From Paraburkholderia sprentiae WSM5005 (GTDB lineage: Bacteria > Pseudomonadota > Gammaproteobacteria > Burkholderiales > Burkholderiaceae): a stretch of DNA of 64,000 nucleotides. The position numbers were made by a program, and so were the translations under genes. The stretch spans positions 62,001 to 126,000 of the forward strand of contig NZ_CP017562.2 in assembly GCF_001865575.2 (NCBI RefSeq). The letters are read 5' to 3'. The notes below the pieces were generated by a model. The model had not been told where the DNA came from. It was given only the letters and a program-made list of their open reading frames with translations, and did not search any database. Below, piece by piece: positions 9,332-18,221 of this stretch (its first letter is position 1; each line of letters opens with the position of its first letter).

Positions 9332-9640
9332 GTTGACTGCCGGCGAGGCTGCATGAGGTTGCCCCTGGTCGGGGAATCACCTGCCGTCGGCAAGGGTTCT
9401 TCTTCCGGGACAAGGTCGCGGCCGCGAATATCTGCGGTGCCTTTGCTCATCCGCTGACTGACCTGAATGACTGCTTTGCGGAAGACTGAAGGCTGTTGTG
9501 GGGTCGCTGGTGGCCAATGGTGCTGCGCGCCAGCGCCCCACAACCGTCTCGCAAGTCGTAAGGCTGCGTCTGGCTAGGAGCGGTCGGCTATTGGACGGAG
9601 TAGACTTGCCAGCTTCCAATCGCCGCTCGAGGTAGTCTCT
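9332..9640. other. Intergenic region with a long hairpin
   Basis: No gene is supported in this 309-base stretch. It holds the inverted repeat annotated at 9495-9544 and the leader of the glutaredoxin-like gene. Confidence 0.5.
9495..9544. repeat. Long imperfect inverted repeat
   Basis: Left arm GTTGTGGGGTCGCTGG (9495-9510) and right arm CCAGCGCCCCACAAC (9530-9544) are complementary over 15 bases with one bulged T. The loop is 19 bases. There is no T-tract, so it is not a standard intrinsic terminator. It could be a relic of a palindromic repeat element or an RNA structure. Confidence 0.6.
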
Positions 9641-10015
9641 ATGTTGATGAAAGCCCTGCGTGCCGGTCTCGGCCAGTTAATCGTGCTCGGCGACGCCGTC
9701 AGTCGCCCACGCCCGCAACGCCGTTCGGCGCAAGGTCAGGCCGCAGTGGAAAAAGAAGCGGCGCGGCTGTCGCTGTATCAATTCCATGCGTGCCCTTTCT
9801 GCGTAAAGACCCGACGTGCCCTGCATCGTCTGAATGTGCCGATGACTCTACACGACGCCAAAGACGATCCTGTGCAGCGGGAGCATTTGCTGGCCGGGGG
9901 CGGCAAGATCAAGGTGCCCTGCCTGCATATTCAGGAGGAAGGCCAGTCGCGTTGGTTGTACGACTCCAACGCGATCATCGCCTATCTGGAGCAACGCTTC
10001 GCTGGCATCGTCTGA
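9641..10015 (+). CDS. Glutaredoxin/GST N-terminal domain protein
   Basis: A 124-residue protein with a membrane-anchor-like or variable N-terminus of about 40 residues. A glutaredoxin fold follows: LYQFHACPFCVKTRRAL places the CPFC redox pair at 51-54, KVPCLHI carries the cis-proline, and YDSNAIIAYLE matches the glutathione-binding end of GST N-terminal domains. It probably catalyses glutathione-dependent thiol-disulfide exchange. It stands alone between two non-coding stretches. Confidence 0.85.
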   Translation: MLMKALRAGLGQLIVLGDAVSRPRPQRRSAQGQAAVEKEAARLSLYQFHACPFCVKTRRALHRLNVPMTLHDAKDDPVQREHLLAGGGKIKVPCLHIQEEGQSRWLYDSNAIIAYLEQRFAGIV

Positions 10016-10449
10016 TCTGGGCGTGGAGCCGTAAGACTTTATGAAAGCTCATGGCTCGCTACTCTCACAGCATGACCTGATCCTCGAACGCCTGTCACGG
10101 ACATTCGGTCACCTGTTCATCCGCGACTTCCGCTGGATTGCTCGCGCATCACACGCGCAGCGAAGTGGTGTCGCCTTTCAGGGTATCCGGGCAAGCGGCC
10201 CGGCACTGGGGAGAGGCGGTAGACGGCGTTAGCCGGCCCACTTGGAAATTGTGGCATGTTCGGCCGTGTCCTCTTTAAAGGGAATTTGAATCGCCGCGTT
10301 GGATGCCCGCTTTTCTAACGTGCGACTACAGGGTCGAGTAGGGCCGATCGCATACGGCAGCAGTCGGGCCAGTATCGGCCATTCGCCATCGGTGTGGCGA
10401 TCGTTGACAATCTGTGAATCCAACGCGACCGAGGTGGTGCGGTGCCCGA
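10016..10449. other. Gene-poor stretch with possible transposase scrap
   Basis: No intact gene is supported. Leftward, 10450-10229 gives a 74-codon frame with the segment TDGEWPILARLLP, which resembles the conserved N-terminal TD-EW---LLP pattern of IS4/IS5-type transposases. No downstream DDE region, terminal inverted repeat or target duplication was seen. The call rests on one short motif. Confidence 0.3.
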
Positions 10450-11817
10450 TCATGTCGACGCTGTGTGACGACGTAAATCACGCACGCCTGCATGAGAGAG
10501 GGATCGGCGAATCATCATCTGCTCGAAAGCGTCCACGATGCGTTGTACGTGGCCGTTCTTGTGTTTCAGCGGACCGTCGTCGCGTTCGTAATGCACCAGC
10601 ATCGTTGCATTGGCTTCGAAGACGAACACGCGGCCGTCCGGCAAGATCGTGAAGTCGATGCCGGCGTAATCGAGCGCGAGCCGTTCGCCGATGTTCGCGA
10701 TGGCACGTAAAGCGCGGTCGCCGATCGCGCCACGCGGATCGGCGAGGAACCGGCGCTCTTCATCGAGCTTCCACGCATGCGCCTCCATATCCGCCGAGAA
10801 GTAGTGGACCATCCAGTGTGGCGAGATCGCGAGGTGATACGCGAACGGCTCGCCGTCGATAAAGATCATCCGGTACTTGCGATAAAACCCATCCGCGTCG
10901 CGTGTATTGTGGAACGCGCTCAGGTAATGCGCGCCGTTCATTACGCGTAAATGAGCGTTAAGTGTATCGGGGTCGTCGCAGCGCACGAGGCCATCGCCGC
11001 CATGCGAGGCGACCGGCCGCAACAACAGTGGAAACGTCAGCCCATTATCGGCGACGCGGCGCGCGAGCGGTTCTTCGGCGCCAGTCGGTGCGATGCCGAG
11101 CACGCAATGCGCGCTTACCACGTCGGTCAGGCCACGCAGCAATTCGGGCAGCCAATGCCGCCGCGTGCGCGCCACTACGGCCGAGCGGTTGAGCACGGGC
11201 CGCGATGAGCGCGACTCGAACCGAGCGAGGCGCTTGGCAATCGGCTCCGCGATGTCCGGATCGCCGACCGCGTTGAACACGATGTCGAATGGCGGAAGAC
11301 TAGCGTCTTCTTCATCGAGGGCGTGATCGATTGCGTATTTAATGCGGCAATTGACCGTACCGGGCAGCAACGCTGCGAACGGCACGTTGCCGGTGCCGCT
11401 GCCGCTACAAAGAATCAACACGCGGCGCGTCTCGCCGCCCGTCTGTTCGATGAACACGCGCTGAGACTTGTACGCGCGTTCGCGGCATGCCGCGGCCTCG
11501 TGTTCGTCGTCCTGTTCGGCGTGGATCGCCGCCAGGTTCAACCAAGCGACGGCGGTATCGGGATCGATATCGAGCACGAGACGATACCAATGCGCAGCGG
11601 CCTCGTAGTCGCCTTTCATAAAATAGGCGGTGGCGACGTCACACAGATTGCGCGTTTGTGCGACGGACGGTTGGGCGGCGAAAGCGTCGAGCATTCGAGC
11701 GGCGATCAGATTTGCGAGCGCGGCGAGTTCGTCGCCCGCCGTGCGACAGACGTCGGCCTGCCTACGGTAGAACTCTGGATTGAGCTCGCCCGGCGCGCGG
11801 GGTTCTTCGATGGACAT
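10450..11817 (-). CDS. TPR and ATP-grasp domain protein
   Basis: A 455-residue two-part protein. Residues about 20-125 form tetratricopeptide-like helices (YFMKGDYEAAAHWYRLVLD, AWLNLAAIHAE). A Rossmann-like pre-ATP-grasp segment (RVLILCSGSGTGNVPF) follows from about residue 132, then an ATP-grasp region with RPVASHGGDGLV, YRKYRMIFIDGEPF, LDYAGIDFTILPDG and the metal-binding FVFEANATM at 398-406. ATP-grasp enzymes join a carboxylate to an amine or thiol; the TPR part would bind a partner or substrate. A GGAGA lies just before the ATG, and the truncated transporter frame ends 10 bp upstream. The product is unknown. Confidence 0.75.
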   Translation of the reverse strand: MSIEEPRAPGELNPEFYRRQADVCRTAGDELAALANLIAARMLDAFAAQPSVAQTRNLCDVATAYFMKGDYEAAAHWYRLVLDIDPDTAVAWLNLAAIHAEQDDEHEAAACRERAYKSQRVFIEQTGGETRRVLILCSGSGTGNVPFAALLPGTVNCRIKYAIDHALDEEDASLPPFDIVFNAVGDPDIAEPIAKRLARFESRSSRPVLNRSAVVARTRRHWLPELLRGLTDVVSAHCVLGIAPTGAEEPLARRVADNGLTFPLLLRPVASHGGDGLVRCDDPDTLNAHLRVMNGAHYLSAFHNTRDADGFYRKYRMIFIDGEPFAYHLAISPHWMVHYFSADMEAHAWKLDEERRFLADPRGAIGDRALRAIANIGERLALDYAGIDFTILPDGRVFVFEANATMLVHYERDDGPLKHKNGHVQRIVDAFEQMMIRRSLSHAGVRDLRRHTAST

Positions 11818-11827
11818 GGGATCTCCG

Positions 11828-12181
11828 TCAGCTCAACACGGGCGCCGCCGGTGTCTGGATGTGCGCGGCGAGGGCGCGTTGCCGGCGCTGCACGGCCAGC
11901 ACATCGGCGATGGCGTAGCCGGTCGCGAGGATCAGAATCATCTGCAACGCGAGGCCGGGGATGTTGAACGTGCCGCCGTGCAAGGCAGTGGGCATCGTCG
12001 GCAGCGATGCACACGGCGCGAAGAATGTGGCCAGAAGGTAGACCACCAGCGTCAAGCCGATTGAAAGCACGAACGGGTTAGGCATGACCTGTTCGAACAC
12101 ATAAACCAGCCATGCTACGAACCTACGGCTCGGCACGGCGTTCTCCGTGATGGCCGACGAATTGCTGTTTCTGTTTTCCAT
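11828..12181 (-). pseudogene. Truncated short-chain fatty acid transporter (AtoE-like)
   Basis: A 117-codon frame that matches only the N-terminal quarter of the AtoE/TIGR00366 transporter family (about 440 residues). It has an amphipathic RRFVAWLVYVFEQVMPNP, a first membrane helix (FVLSIGLTLVVYLLATFF), a second (LALQMILILATGYAIADV) and then an early stop. The stop is 10 bp before the TPR/ATP-grasp ATG, so the two are probably co-transcribed. It is most likely a deletion relic whose promoter now drives the ATP-grasp gene. A functional two-helix small protein cannot be excluded. Confidence 0.6.
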
Positions 12182-12656
12182 GGCGTGTCTCCGGCAATTG
12201 CATGTCGTTATGCAGCTTACGCTGGTGTGGACCATCGGCGCTGCATCGCGGGCACGCCATCGATCCCGAGCATTACGGGTAGGTTGCGTAACTACCACAA
12301 CGCCGCGCGCGACGCAGCCAACAGAACGTTGGAAATTTTAATAGTCGAAGCGCTCATGCGCACCTAAACAATCAATGCAGATCGTTCCTCATGCTTCAGG
12401 GATGCTACTGGAGTCTCTACCTGGAATGGCTGCTTTCGGGCGAGCTGAAGGGCGGTTTGGGGTCGCCTGCTGCCGGTCGACGTCAGGCTGCGACCCGCCA
12501 ACGTACGTCGTCAGCTGGCGCGTGACTGCGTTGCTCACGCGACCATTCTCCCCGCCGAAGCGGCCCACGATCCGGCGATAACAAAGGGCGTCGGTGCACT
12601 GAGCGGGCGCAACGCTCGCGCATCGGATCTTGCCCGCGCGCGATGCGGCGAATCAG
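12182..12656. other. Intergenic region, no gene recognised
   Basis: Short open frames exist here but none shows a recognisable domain or ribosome-binding site. The right half, near 12420-12600, has the look of decayed coding sequence. It presumably contains the promoter of the leftward truncated-transporter/ATP-grasp pair. Confidence 0.45.
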
Positions 12657-13403
12657 CTATATGAAGCTTGCGCCTCCATTGACGGGGATCGTTTGGCCCG
12701 TGACGAATGCGTTGTCGACGACCATCAGCACGACCGCCGCGACCTCGCCCGCTTCGCCCAAGCGCCCGACGGGCAGCCTTTCTGCGACGTTGGACGCCTT
12801 AAGCGGTCCGGCCATTTCGGTGTCGATCGGTCCCGGTGCAACGGCGTTGACGGTGATCCCTTCGCGGGCGAGCCGTGCCGCATAGCCGCGCGTCAAGCCT
12901 TCGAGGCCGGCTTTCGATGCGTTGTAGTGAACGCCGACCAGGCCGGGGCCGCGGGCGGCGGCCGACGAGACGTTGACGATGCGGCCCCAGCGCCTCGCGC
13001 GCATGCCGGGCAGCACTGCCTGCGTACAGAGAAACGCCGATTTCAGATTGACGGCGAGCGTTCGATCGAACTCCGCCTCCGCGAGATCGTCGATGTCGAC
13101 GATCGTCGCGGTGCCCGCGTTGTTCACGAGCACGTCGATCAAGCCAAGGCGATTTTTCACCTCGACGATCATCGCTTCGACGTCGTCTGCGACCGATACG
13201 TCGGCGCATACCGCGATCGCGCGGCCTCCGGCGCGTTCGATTTCCGCGACGACGTCGGCCGCGTCGTTCTCGCGTTGCCGATAGTTGACGGCGACTGCTG
13301 CGCCGGCTGAGGCAAGCGCGATCGAAATGGCGCGTCCGATTCCGCGCGAGCCGCCGGTCACCAAGGCGACATGATCGTTCAGGTTGAGCGAATGAACTGG
13401 CAT
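12657..13403 (-). CDS. SDR family oxidoreductase (FabG-like)
   Basis: A 248-residue classical SDR. TGGSRGIG near residue 16 binds NAD(P), NNAG is intact, and the catalytic pair is in YNASKAG, followed by INVNAVAPGPIDTEM-type sequence (ITVNAVAPGPIDTEM). The C-terminal TGQTIPVNGG motif is also typical. It reduces a ketone or oxidises an alcohol with NAD(P)(H). It is a single leftward gene with no operon partner, so the substrate is open. Confidence 0.9.
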   Translation of the reverse strand: MPVHSLNLNDHVALVTGGSRGIGRAISIALASAGAAVAVNYRQRENDAADVVAEIERAGGRAIAVCADVSVADDVEAMIVEVKNRLGLIDVLVNNAGTATIVDIDDLAEAEFDRTLAVNLKSAFLCTQAVLPGMRARRWGRIVNVSSAAARGPGLVGVHYNASKAGLEGLTRGYAARLAREGITVNAVAPGPIDTEMAGPLKASNVAERLPVGRLGEAGEVAAVVLMVVDNAFVTGQTIPVNGGASFI

Positions 13404-13660
13404 CGTGGAACTCCTCAGTTGCGGGGGGCGAACCGGTTGTGGCCTCGTCTGCGACGCGTGGTGTCGCTGAGCGAGGCGTTGCCGGAAAGCATCCTAGTTT
13501 GCCCCCTTCGGAGCGTCTTCGCCGGAAAGTCGTCCTGCTGCGATCCGCTGATACGACGGTCCAGATTGCAATTCAGCTTCTCGCGAGCGAGAAACTGCCT
13601 CCTGCTTAATGTGTCGCAATGTGTCCGGTAGCTCCACCTCGAGTCAACCGCCGCGCTTCA

Positions 13661-14575
13661 CTACCCCTCACCCCCCAACTCCCGCGCAATAAACTCGACG
13701 AACGCGCGAATACGATTCGACATCTGATGCCGCGGCGAATACACCGCGAAGATATCCGCGTTCGGTGTGTCGTGATCGGGCAGCAACTGGACGAGCGAAC
13801 CGTCCGCGAGATACTGCCGGATGTCCCACTCCGCGCGCATCAGGATGCCGTGTCCGTCGAGCGCCCATTTGACGGCGATCTCGCCATCGTTGGTGGTCAG
13901 CGTGCCCTTGATGCGCACCGCCTCGGTCTTGCGCGCGGCGCCGCGTCCCGAAGTCAGTCGCCACACACCGTACGCTTCGTCACCCTGACGAATGCCGATG
14001 CAATCGTGGCGCGTCAGATCGTGCGCCGTGAGCGGCAGGCCGTGCGCCGCCAGATACGACGGCGCCGCGCACAGCAGACGCCGGTTCGGCGCGAGCCGGC
14101 GTGCGACCACGCGCGTATCGGGCGGCTCGCCGAAGCGGATGCAGACGTCGAAGCTGTCGTCGGTGAGCGGCGGGGGCGTGACCGAAAGCTGCAGTTGGAC
14201 CGACACCTGCGGATACCGCGCGACGAAGCGAGAGATCGCCGGCCCGATATGGCTGCGCCCGAAGCCGAGCGTCGCGTTCACGCGCAGCAGACCCTTCGGC
14301 GTCTTCTTCGCCGAGCCGAGCAGTTCGGCCAGTTGGTCGATCTCGTCGAGAATTCGCCGCGCGTGTTCGACGTATAGCTCGCCTTCCGGTGTCAGCATCA
14401 TGCGGCGCGTCGTGCGGTTGACGAGCGGGACGCCCGCGCGCTGCTCCATCTGGGTGAGGCGCTTGCTGACGGCGGCCGCGGTCAGCCCCAGTTCGCGCGC
14501 GGCTGCGCTCAGGCTGCCGCTCGCGGCGAGCGTCGAGAAAAAGCTCAGATCCGCCGGCTGAACGGTGTCGCGCAT
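13661..14575 (-). CDS. LysR family regulator of the tartrate locus
   Basis: A 304-residue LysR regulator. The DNA-binding helix covers LSFFSTLAASGSLSAAARELG and AAVSKRLTQMEQ, and the effector domain follows. It is divergent from the tartrate dehydrogenase gene, with about 125 bp between the two starts and a palindromic LysR-type site in that gap. It most likely activates the dehydrogenase and MFS genes in response to tartrate, malate or a related hydroxy acid. Confidence 0.9.
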   Translation of the reverse strand: MRDTVQPADLSFFSTLAASGSLSAAARELGLTAAAVSKRLTQMEQRAGVPLVNRTTRRMMLTPEGELYVEHARRILDEIDQLAELLGSAKKTPKGLLRVNATLGFGRSHIGPAISRFVARYPQVSVQLQLSVTPPPLTDDSFDVCIRFGEPPDTRVVARRLAPNRRLLCAAPSYLAAHGLPLTAHDLTRHDCIGIRQGDEAYGVWRLTSGRGAARKTEAVRIKGTLTTNDGEIAVKWALDGHGILMRAEWDIRQYLADGSLVQLLPDHDTPNADIFAVYSPRHQMSNRIRAFVEFIARELGGEG

Positions 14576-14593
14576 CGTCTGTTCCGCGCCTTC

Positions 14594-14607
14594 GCATTTG
14601 TGAATGC
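14594..14607. promoter_or_regulatory. Candidate LysR operator
   Basis: GCATT-TGTG-AATGC is a perfect five-base inverted repeat lying 19 bases from the LysR start and about 90 bases before the dehydrogenase start. LysR-type regulators usually bind such interrupted dyads in divergent promoter regions. The role is inferred from position. Confidence 0.5.
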
Positions 14608-14699
14608 AAGTTAAAGATGCTTTGAGTCTAGCACCGGTTTTTATCCTCGGGATAGCGCTAGAGTGCGCTCACGCCATTCACCAAGCACAGGACGCAGAC

Positions 14700-15794
14700 A
14701 TGAAAACCTACCGCATTGCAACCATCCCCGGCGACGGCATCGGCAAGGAGGTCGTGCCGGCCGGCGCGCAAGTGCTCGACGCGCTCGCGAAGACCACGCG
14801 CGCCTTCACGTTCGAGTTCGAGAACTTCGACTGGGGCGGCGACTACTACCGCCAGCACGGTGTGATGATGCCGCCGAACGGGCTCGACGCGATCCGCGAG
14901 AAAGACGCGATCCTGTTCGGCTCGGCGGGCGACAAGGACATTCCCGATCACATCACGCTGTGGGGTCTGCGTCTGAAGATCTGCCAGGGCTTCGATCAAT
15001 ACGCGAACGTGCGCCCGACGCGCATCCTGCCCGGCATCGACGCGCCGCTGAAGTACTGCAAGCCGGGCGATCTGAACTGGGTCATCGTCCGGGAAAATTC
15101 GGAGGGTGAATATTCGGGCGTCGGTGGCCGCGTGCATCAAGGCCATTCGATCGAAGCGGCGACCGATGTATCGATCATGACGCGCGCGGGCGTCGAGCGC
15201 ATCATGCGCTTCGCGTTCCGGCTCGCGCAATCGCGTCCGCGCAAGCTGTTGACCGTGATCACGAAGAGCAACGCGCAGCGTCACGCGATGGTGATGTGGG
15301 ACGAGATCGCGCTCGACATTTCGAAGGAGTTTCCGGACGTCACGTGGGACAAGGAGCTCGTCGACGCGGCGACCGCGCGCATGGTCAATCGTCCCACGAC
15401 GCTCGACACGATCGTCGCCACCAATCTGCACGCCGATATTCTCAGCGACCTCGCCGCCGCGCTGGCGGGCAGCCTCGGCATCGCACCGACCGGCAACATC
15501 GACCCGGAGCGCCGCTATCCGTCGATGTTCGAGCCGATTCACGGCTCCGCGTTCGACATCATGGGCAAGGGGCTCGCGAATCCGGTCGGCACGTTCTGGT
15601 CGGTCGTGATGCTGCTCGAACACCTCGGCGAATTCGACGCGGCCCGGCGCGTGATGCAGGCGATCGAAGCGGTCACCGCGAACAAGGCTTTGCATACGCG
15701 CGACCTCGGCGGCACGGCCACGACCGCGCAGGTGACGGCGGCCGTGTGCGCGTTCGTCGAGCAGGCGGCCACACCCGCGGCGAGCGCAGCCTGA
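14700..15794 (+). CDS. Tartrate dehydrogenase/decarboxylase family
   Basis: A 364-residue member of the isocitrate/isopropylmalate/tartrate dehydrogenase family. It begins KTYRIATIPGDGIGKEV, the family hallmark, and has ENSEGEYSGVGGR with the substrate-binding Tyr, KSNAQRH, a metal-ligand Asp region in TNLHADILSDLAAAL, and FEPIHGSAFDIMGKG. The YeaU/TtuC branch oxidises tartrate, D-malate or related acids with NAD and a divalent metal. The frame is open upstream, but this ATG fits the family N-terminus. It precedes an MFS carrier, forming a two-gene uptake and catabolism unit. Confidence 0.9.
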   Translation: MKTYRIATIPGDGIGKEVVPAGAQVLDALAKTTRAFTFEFENFDWGGDYYRQHGVMMPPNGLDAIREKDAILFGSAGDKDIPDHITLWGLRLKICQGFDQYANVRPTRILPGIDAPLKYCKPGDLNWVIVRENSEGEYSGVGGRVHQGHSIEAATDVSIMTRAGVERIMRFAFRLAQSRPRKLLTVITKSNAQRHAMVMWDEIALDISKEFPDVTWDKELVDAATARMVNRPTTLDTIVATNLHADILSDLAAALAGSLGIAPTGNIDPERRYPSMFEPIHGSAFDIMGKGLANPVGTFWSVVMLLEHLGEFDAARRVMQAIEAVTANKALHTRDLGGTATTAQVTAAVCAFVEQAATPAASAA

Positions 15795-15846
15795 GCGTCG
15801 GCTTCGCGTGCACTGAACAGTAACCGGCAGGAACCGGGAGGAGACA

Positions 15847-17157
15847 ATGAGTTCCGAACTCGAAAGCCGGGTGTCCCGCAAGCTGATGCTGCGGATCGTC
15901 CCGTTCGTCATGCTGCTGTACTTCGTGAGCTTTCTCGATCGCGTGAACGTGGGCTTCGCCGCGCTGTCGATGAACAAGGCGATCGGCCTTTCGCCTACCG
16001 CATTCGGCCTCGGCGGCGGGCTCTTTTTTATCGGCTATTTTCTGTTCGAAGTGCCGTCGAACCTGATCTTGCACAAGGTCGGCGCGCGGCGCTGGATTGC
16101 GCGCGTGATGGTGTCGTGGGGCCTCGTGTCGCTCGCATCCGCGTTCGTCGTCGGGCCGAACAGTTTCTACGCGCTGCGCTTCATTCTCGGCGTCGCGGAA
16201 GCGGGCTTCTTCCCGGGCATCATCCTGTATCTGAGTCTGTGGTTTCCCGCGCGTCAGCGAGCGGTCGCGGCGGCGTGGTTCATGGCCGCCGCGCCGATTT
16301 CGACCGCGATCGGCTCGCCAATTTCCGGCGCGATCATGAAGCTGCCGCCCATCGCCGGACTTGCCGACTGGCAGATGCTCTACGTGCTCGAGGCCTTGCC
16401 TGCGATCATCCTCGGCTTCGTCGTGCTCAAGTATCTGACCGACAAGCCGGCGCAAGCCGAATGGTTGCAGCCCGAGGAGCGCGACTGGCTGATCGCGAAA
16501 CTGAAGCTCGAAGCCGACGCGCGGCACGCGCATGCGGGCCACACGGCAAGCGCGCTCAGCGCGTTGCGCGATCCGCGGGTGCTCGCGCTCGCGCTGATCT
16601 ACTTCGGCACCTCGGCGGGACTTTATACGCTCGGCTTATGGGCGCCGCTGATCATTCGCCAATACGGTTTCGGCTCGTTCGAAACCGGGCTGCTTGCGGG
16701 TGTGCCGAGCGTGCTCGCGGTGATCGCGATGGTGCTATGGGCGAAGCACTCCGATCGCACCGACGAGCGGACGTGGCACGTCGTGATTCCGTGCGCGCTC
16801 GCGTGCGTCGGCTTCGTGTTCGCCGGCAATGCGGCCACCGCATTGATGATCGTGCTTGCGCTCGTCGTCGTGAACGTGGGCATCAGTGCCGCGAAGGCGC
16901 CGCTGTGGGCGATGCCGAGCATGTTCCTGTCGGGTGCCGGGGCGGCGGCGGGGATTGCGATGATCAACTCGATCGGCAACCTCGGCGGCTTTGTCGGGCC
17001 GTTTGCGATTGGCTGGCTCAAGAACGTGACCGGCGGCTATGCGGCGGGGCTTTACGTGGTCGGCGCGACGTTGGCGGTGTCCGCGGTCGTGACGCTGATG
17101 TTGGGCCGGCAGACGAAGCATGCGGCGGTCGTGGTGGGTGAACGGCCGGGGCATTGA
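15847..17157 (+). CDS. MFS transporter (ACS family, tartrate/dicarboxylate type)
   Basis: A 436-residue major facilitator with about 12 membrane segments. The early DRVNVGFAALSMNK motif and FFIGYFLFEVPSNL are typical of the anion:cation symporter family that includes TtuB and GudP. The ATG follows a GGGAGGAGACA ribosome-binding site and the tartrate dehydrogenase by about 50 bp. It is therefore inferred to import the substrate of that enzyme. Confidence 0.92.
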   Translation: MSSELESRVSRKLMLRIVPFVMLLYFVSFLDRVNVGFAALSMNKAIGLSPTAFGLGGGLFFIGYFLFEVPSNLILHKVGARRWIARVMVSWGLVSLASAFVVGPNSFYALRFILGVAEAGFFPGIILYLSLWFPARQRAVAAAWFMAAAPISTAIGSPISGAIMKLPPIAGLADWQMLYVLEALPAIILGFVVLKYLTDKPAQAEWLQPEERDWLIAKLKLEADARHAHAGHTASALSALRDPRVLALALIYFGTSAGLYTLGLWAPLIIRQYGFGSFETGLLAGVPSVLAVIAMVLWAKHSDRTDERTWHVVIPCALACVGFVFAGNAATALMIVLALVVVNVGISAAKAPLWAMPSMFLSGAGAAAGIAMINSIGNLGGFVGPFAIGWLKNVTGGYAAGLYVVGATLAVSAVVTLMLGRQTKHAAVVVGERPGH

Positions 17158-17181
17158 GCGAAGCACCGATGAAGCAAGCGC

Positions 17182-17205
17182 GCCGCCGGTCGAAAAGCCG
17201 GCGGC
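17182..17205. terminator. Hairpin between convergent genes
   Basis: GCCGCCGG and CCGGCGGC arms (8 bp, perfect) flank an eight-base loop containing AAAA. It lies just after the MFS stop and before the 3' end of the leftward secreted-protein gene. There is no T-tract, so it is a weak or Rho-assisted terminator at best. Confidence 0.4.
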
Positions 17206-17238
17206 AAGCGCGACTTCATCCGATACGTCAGTACCCCA

Positions 17239-17868
17239 CTACCGGAAGCCGTAGACCAGAACCTTCTTCCCTTCGAACGCCTCCTGCACACCTTGGACGC
17301 AATCCATCGGGCAGCTGTAACCGTCGGGGGCGGACGCGGCCGACGGGGTGCGCGCCCGATAGACGACGGATTCGACCTGCGTCCCGTCCGAAGTGACCAC
17401 GATGTTCAGGTCGGTCACGACGCCGGCTGGCGTGGCTCCTCCGGCGGTATAGACGATGGACATCGTGCCGGTGCAATCGGAGTTCACCGAGTAAGTGCCT
17501 GTCTGCGCCGGATTGAAGCTTGTCTGTCCGCCTTTCGGCACGCCGTTGATGCTCCCGAAATCGGTGCGGGTGAATTTGCCGTTGCCGTCGAATGTCACGA
17601 GAGCGACGTCATCGAGGATCGACTGGGTGGCGAACGGATGCAGCACGTTGCTCGAGTCCAGCAAGCCAAGGATCACGCCGTGACCGATGAACCCAAAGGG
17701 TCCTTTTAGCGTTGCGTTCGAGCAAAGACTGCCGCCACCGCCACCGCCACCGCCACCGCCACGGCCACGGTCGCCGTCATTGCCACCGGCCTGCGCGGCG
17801 CCACTCAGCAACAGAAGTGCAACGGCTACAGCCGACCAGATGCTCAATTGCCGGGTCTTCATCTTCAT
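17239..17868 (-). CDS. Secreted protein with polyglycine tract, function unknown
   Basis: A 209-residue protein with a clear signal peptide ending AAQAGG. A tract of about ten glycines (residues 37-46) follows DRGRG, encoded by tandem hexanucleotides. The mature part has SLCSNATLKGPFGFIGHG, a pattern seen in uncharacterised secreted proteins with repeated FxGxGKFTRTDF/YSVNSDCTGTM beta-strand motifs. Paired cysteines suggest disulfides in the periplasm or outside. No enzymatic motif is recognised. Confidence 0.75.
   Translation of the reverse strand: MKMKTRQLSIWSAVAVALLLLSGAAQAGGNDGDRGRGGGGGGGGGGSLCSNATLKGPFGFIGHGVILGLLDSSNVLHPFATQSILDDVALVTFDGNGKFTRTDFGSINGVPKGGQTSFNPAQTGTYSVNSDCTGTMSIVYTAGGATPAGVVTDLNIVVTSDGTQVESVVYRARTPSAASAPDGYSCPMDCVQGVQEAFEGKKVLVYGFR
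17732..17761. repeat. (CCGCCA)5 hexanucleotide tandem repeat
   Basis: Five perfect CCGCCA units lie inside the leftward secreted-protein gene, followed by diverged copies. Each unit encodes Gly-Gly in frame, so slippage would change glycine number without breaking the frame. Confidence 0.85.
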
Positions 17869-18221
17869 CTCCTTGTCAGCGAATCAGGCGCACGAAAACG
17901 CGGCGTGCAAAGAGCCTATCGGCAGCCGGATCAGGCGCCTGATTCAATCAAGCGAAAGCAATCGATTTGAAATGGCCGCAGCGATATCCGGTCGCCGTCG
18001 TTTGAGGGACCAGGGCGGACCAAAGTAGTGAATGGCGAAACGCTTTCACCAGGCAGTCGTATTTTGCCCGGTGTCGGCGGATACGTGCGGAAGGGATGCA
18101 CGAAAGTCCGCGCAATGGTGACTTCGTGGGTCAGCCACGCGTGAAAGTCGCGTAGCGAAAACCAGTGTAATCGATGCTAATCGCGGTGACCTGATGAATA
18201 TCGGACAAAAGGAAGGCACAT
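17869..18221. other. Intergenic region, nothing recognised
   Basis: No supported gene in about 350 bases. It should contain the promoter of the leftward polyglycine protein, whose Shine-Dalgarno (AAGGAGA) lies directly before its ATG. Confidence 0.5.

Noticed and set aside
12300..12656. Short frames as protein genes
   Set aside because: No domain, signal peptide or ribosome-binding site supports them.
13992..14609. Open frames over the LysR gene on both strands
   Set aside because: No helix-turn-helix or other motif; they are shadows of the LysR frame.
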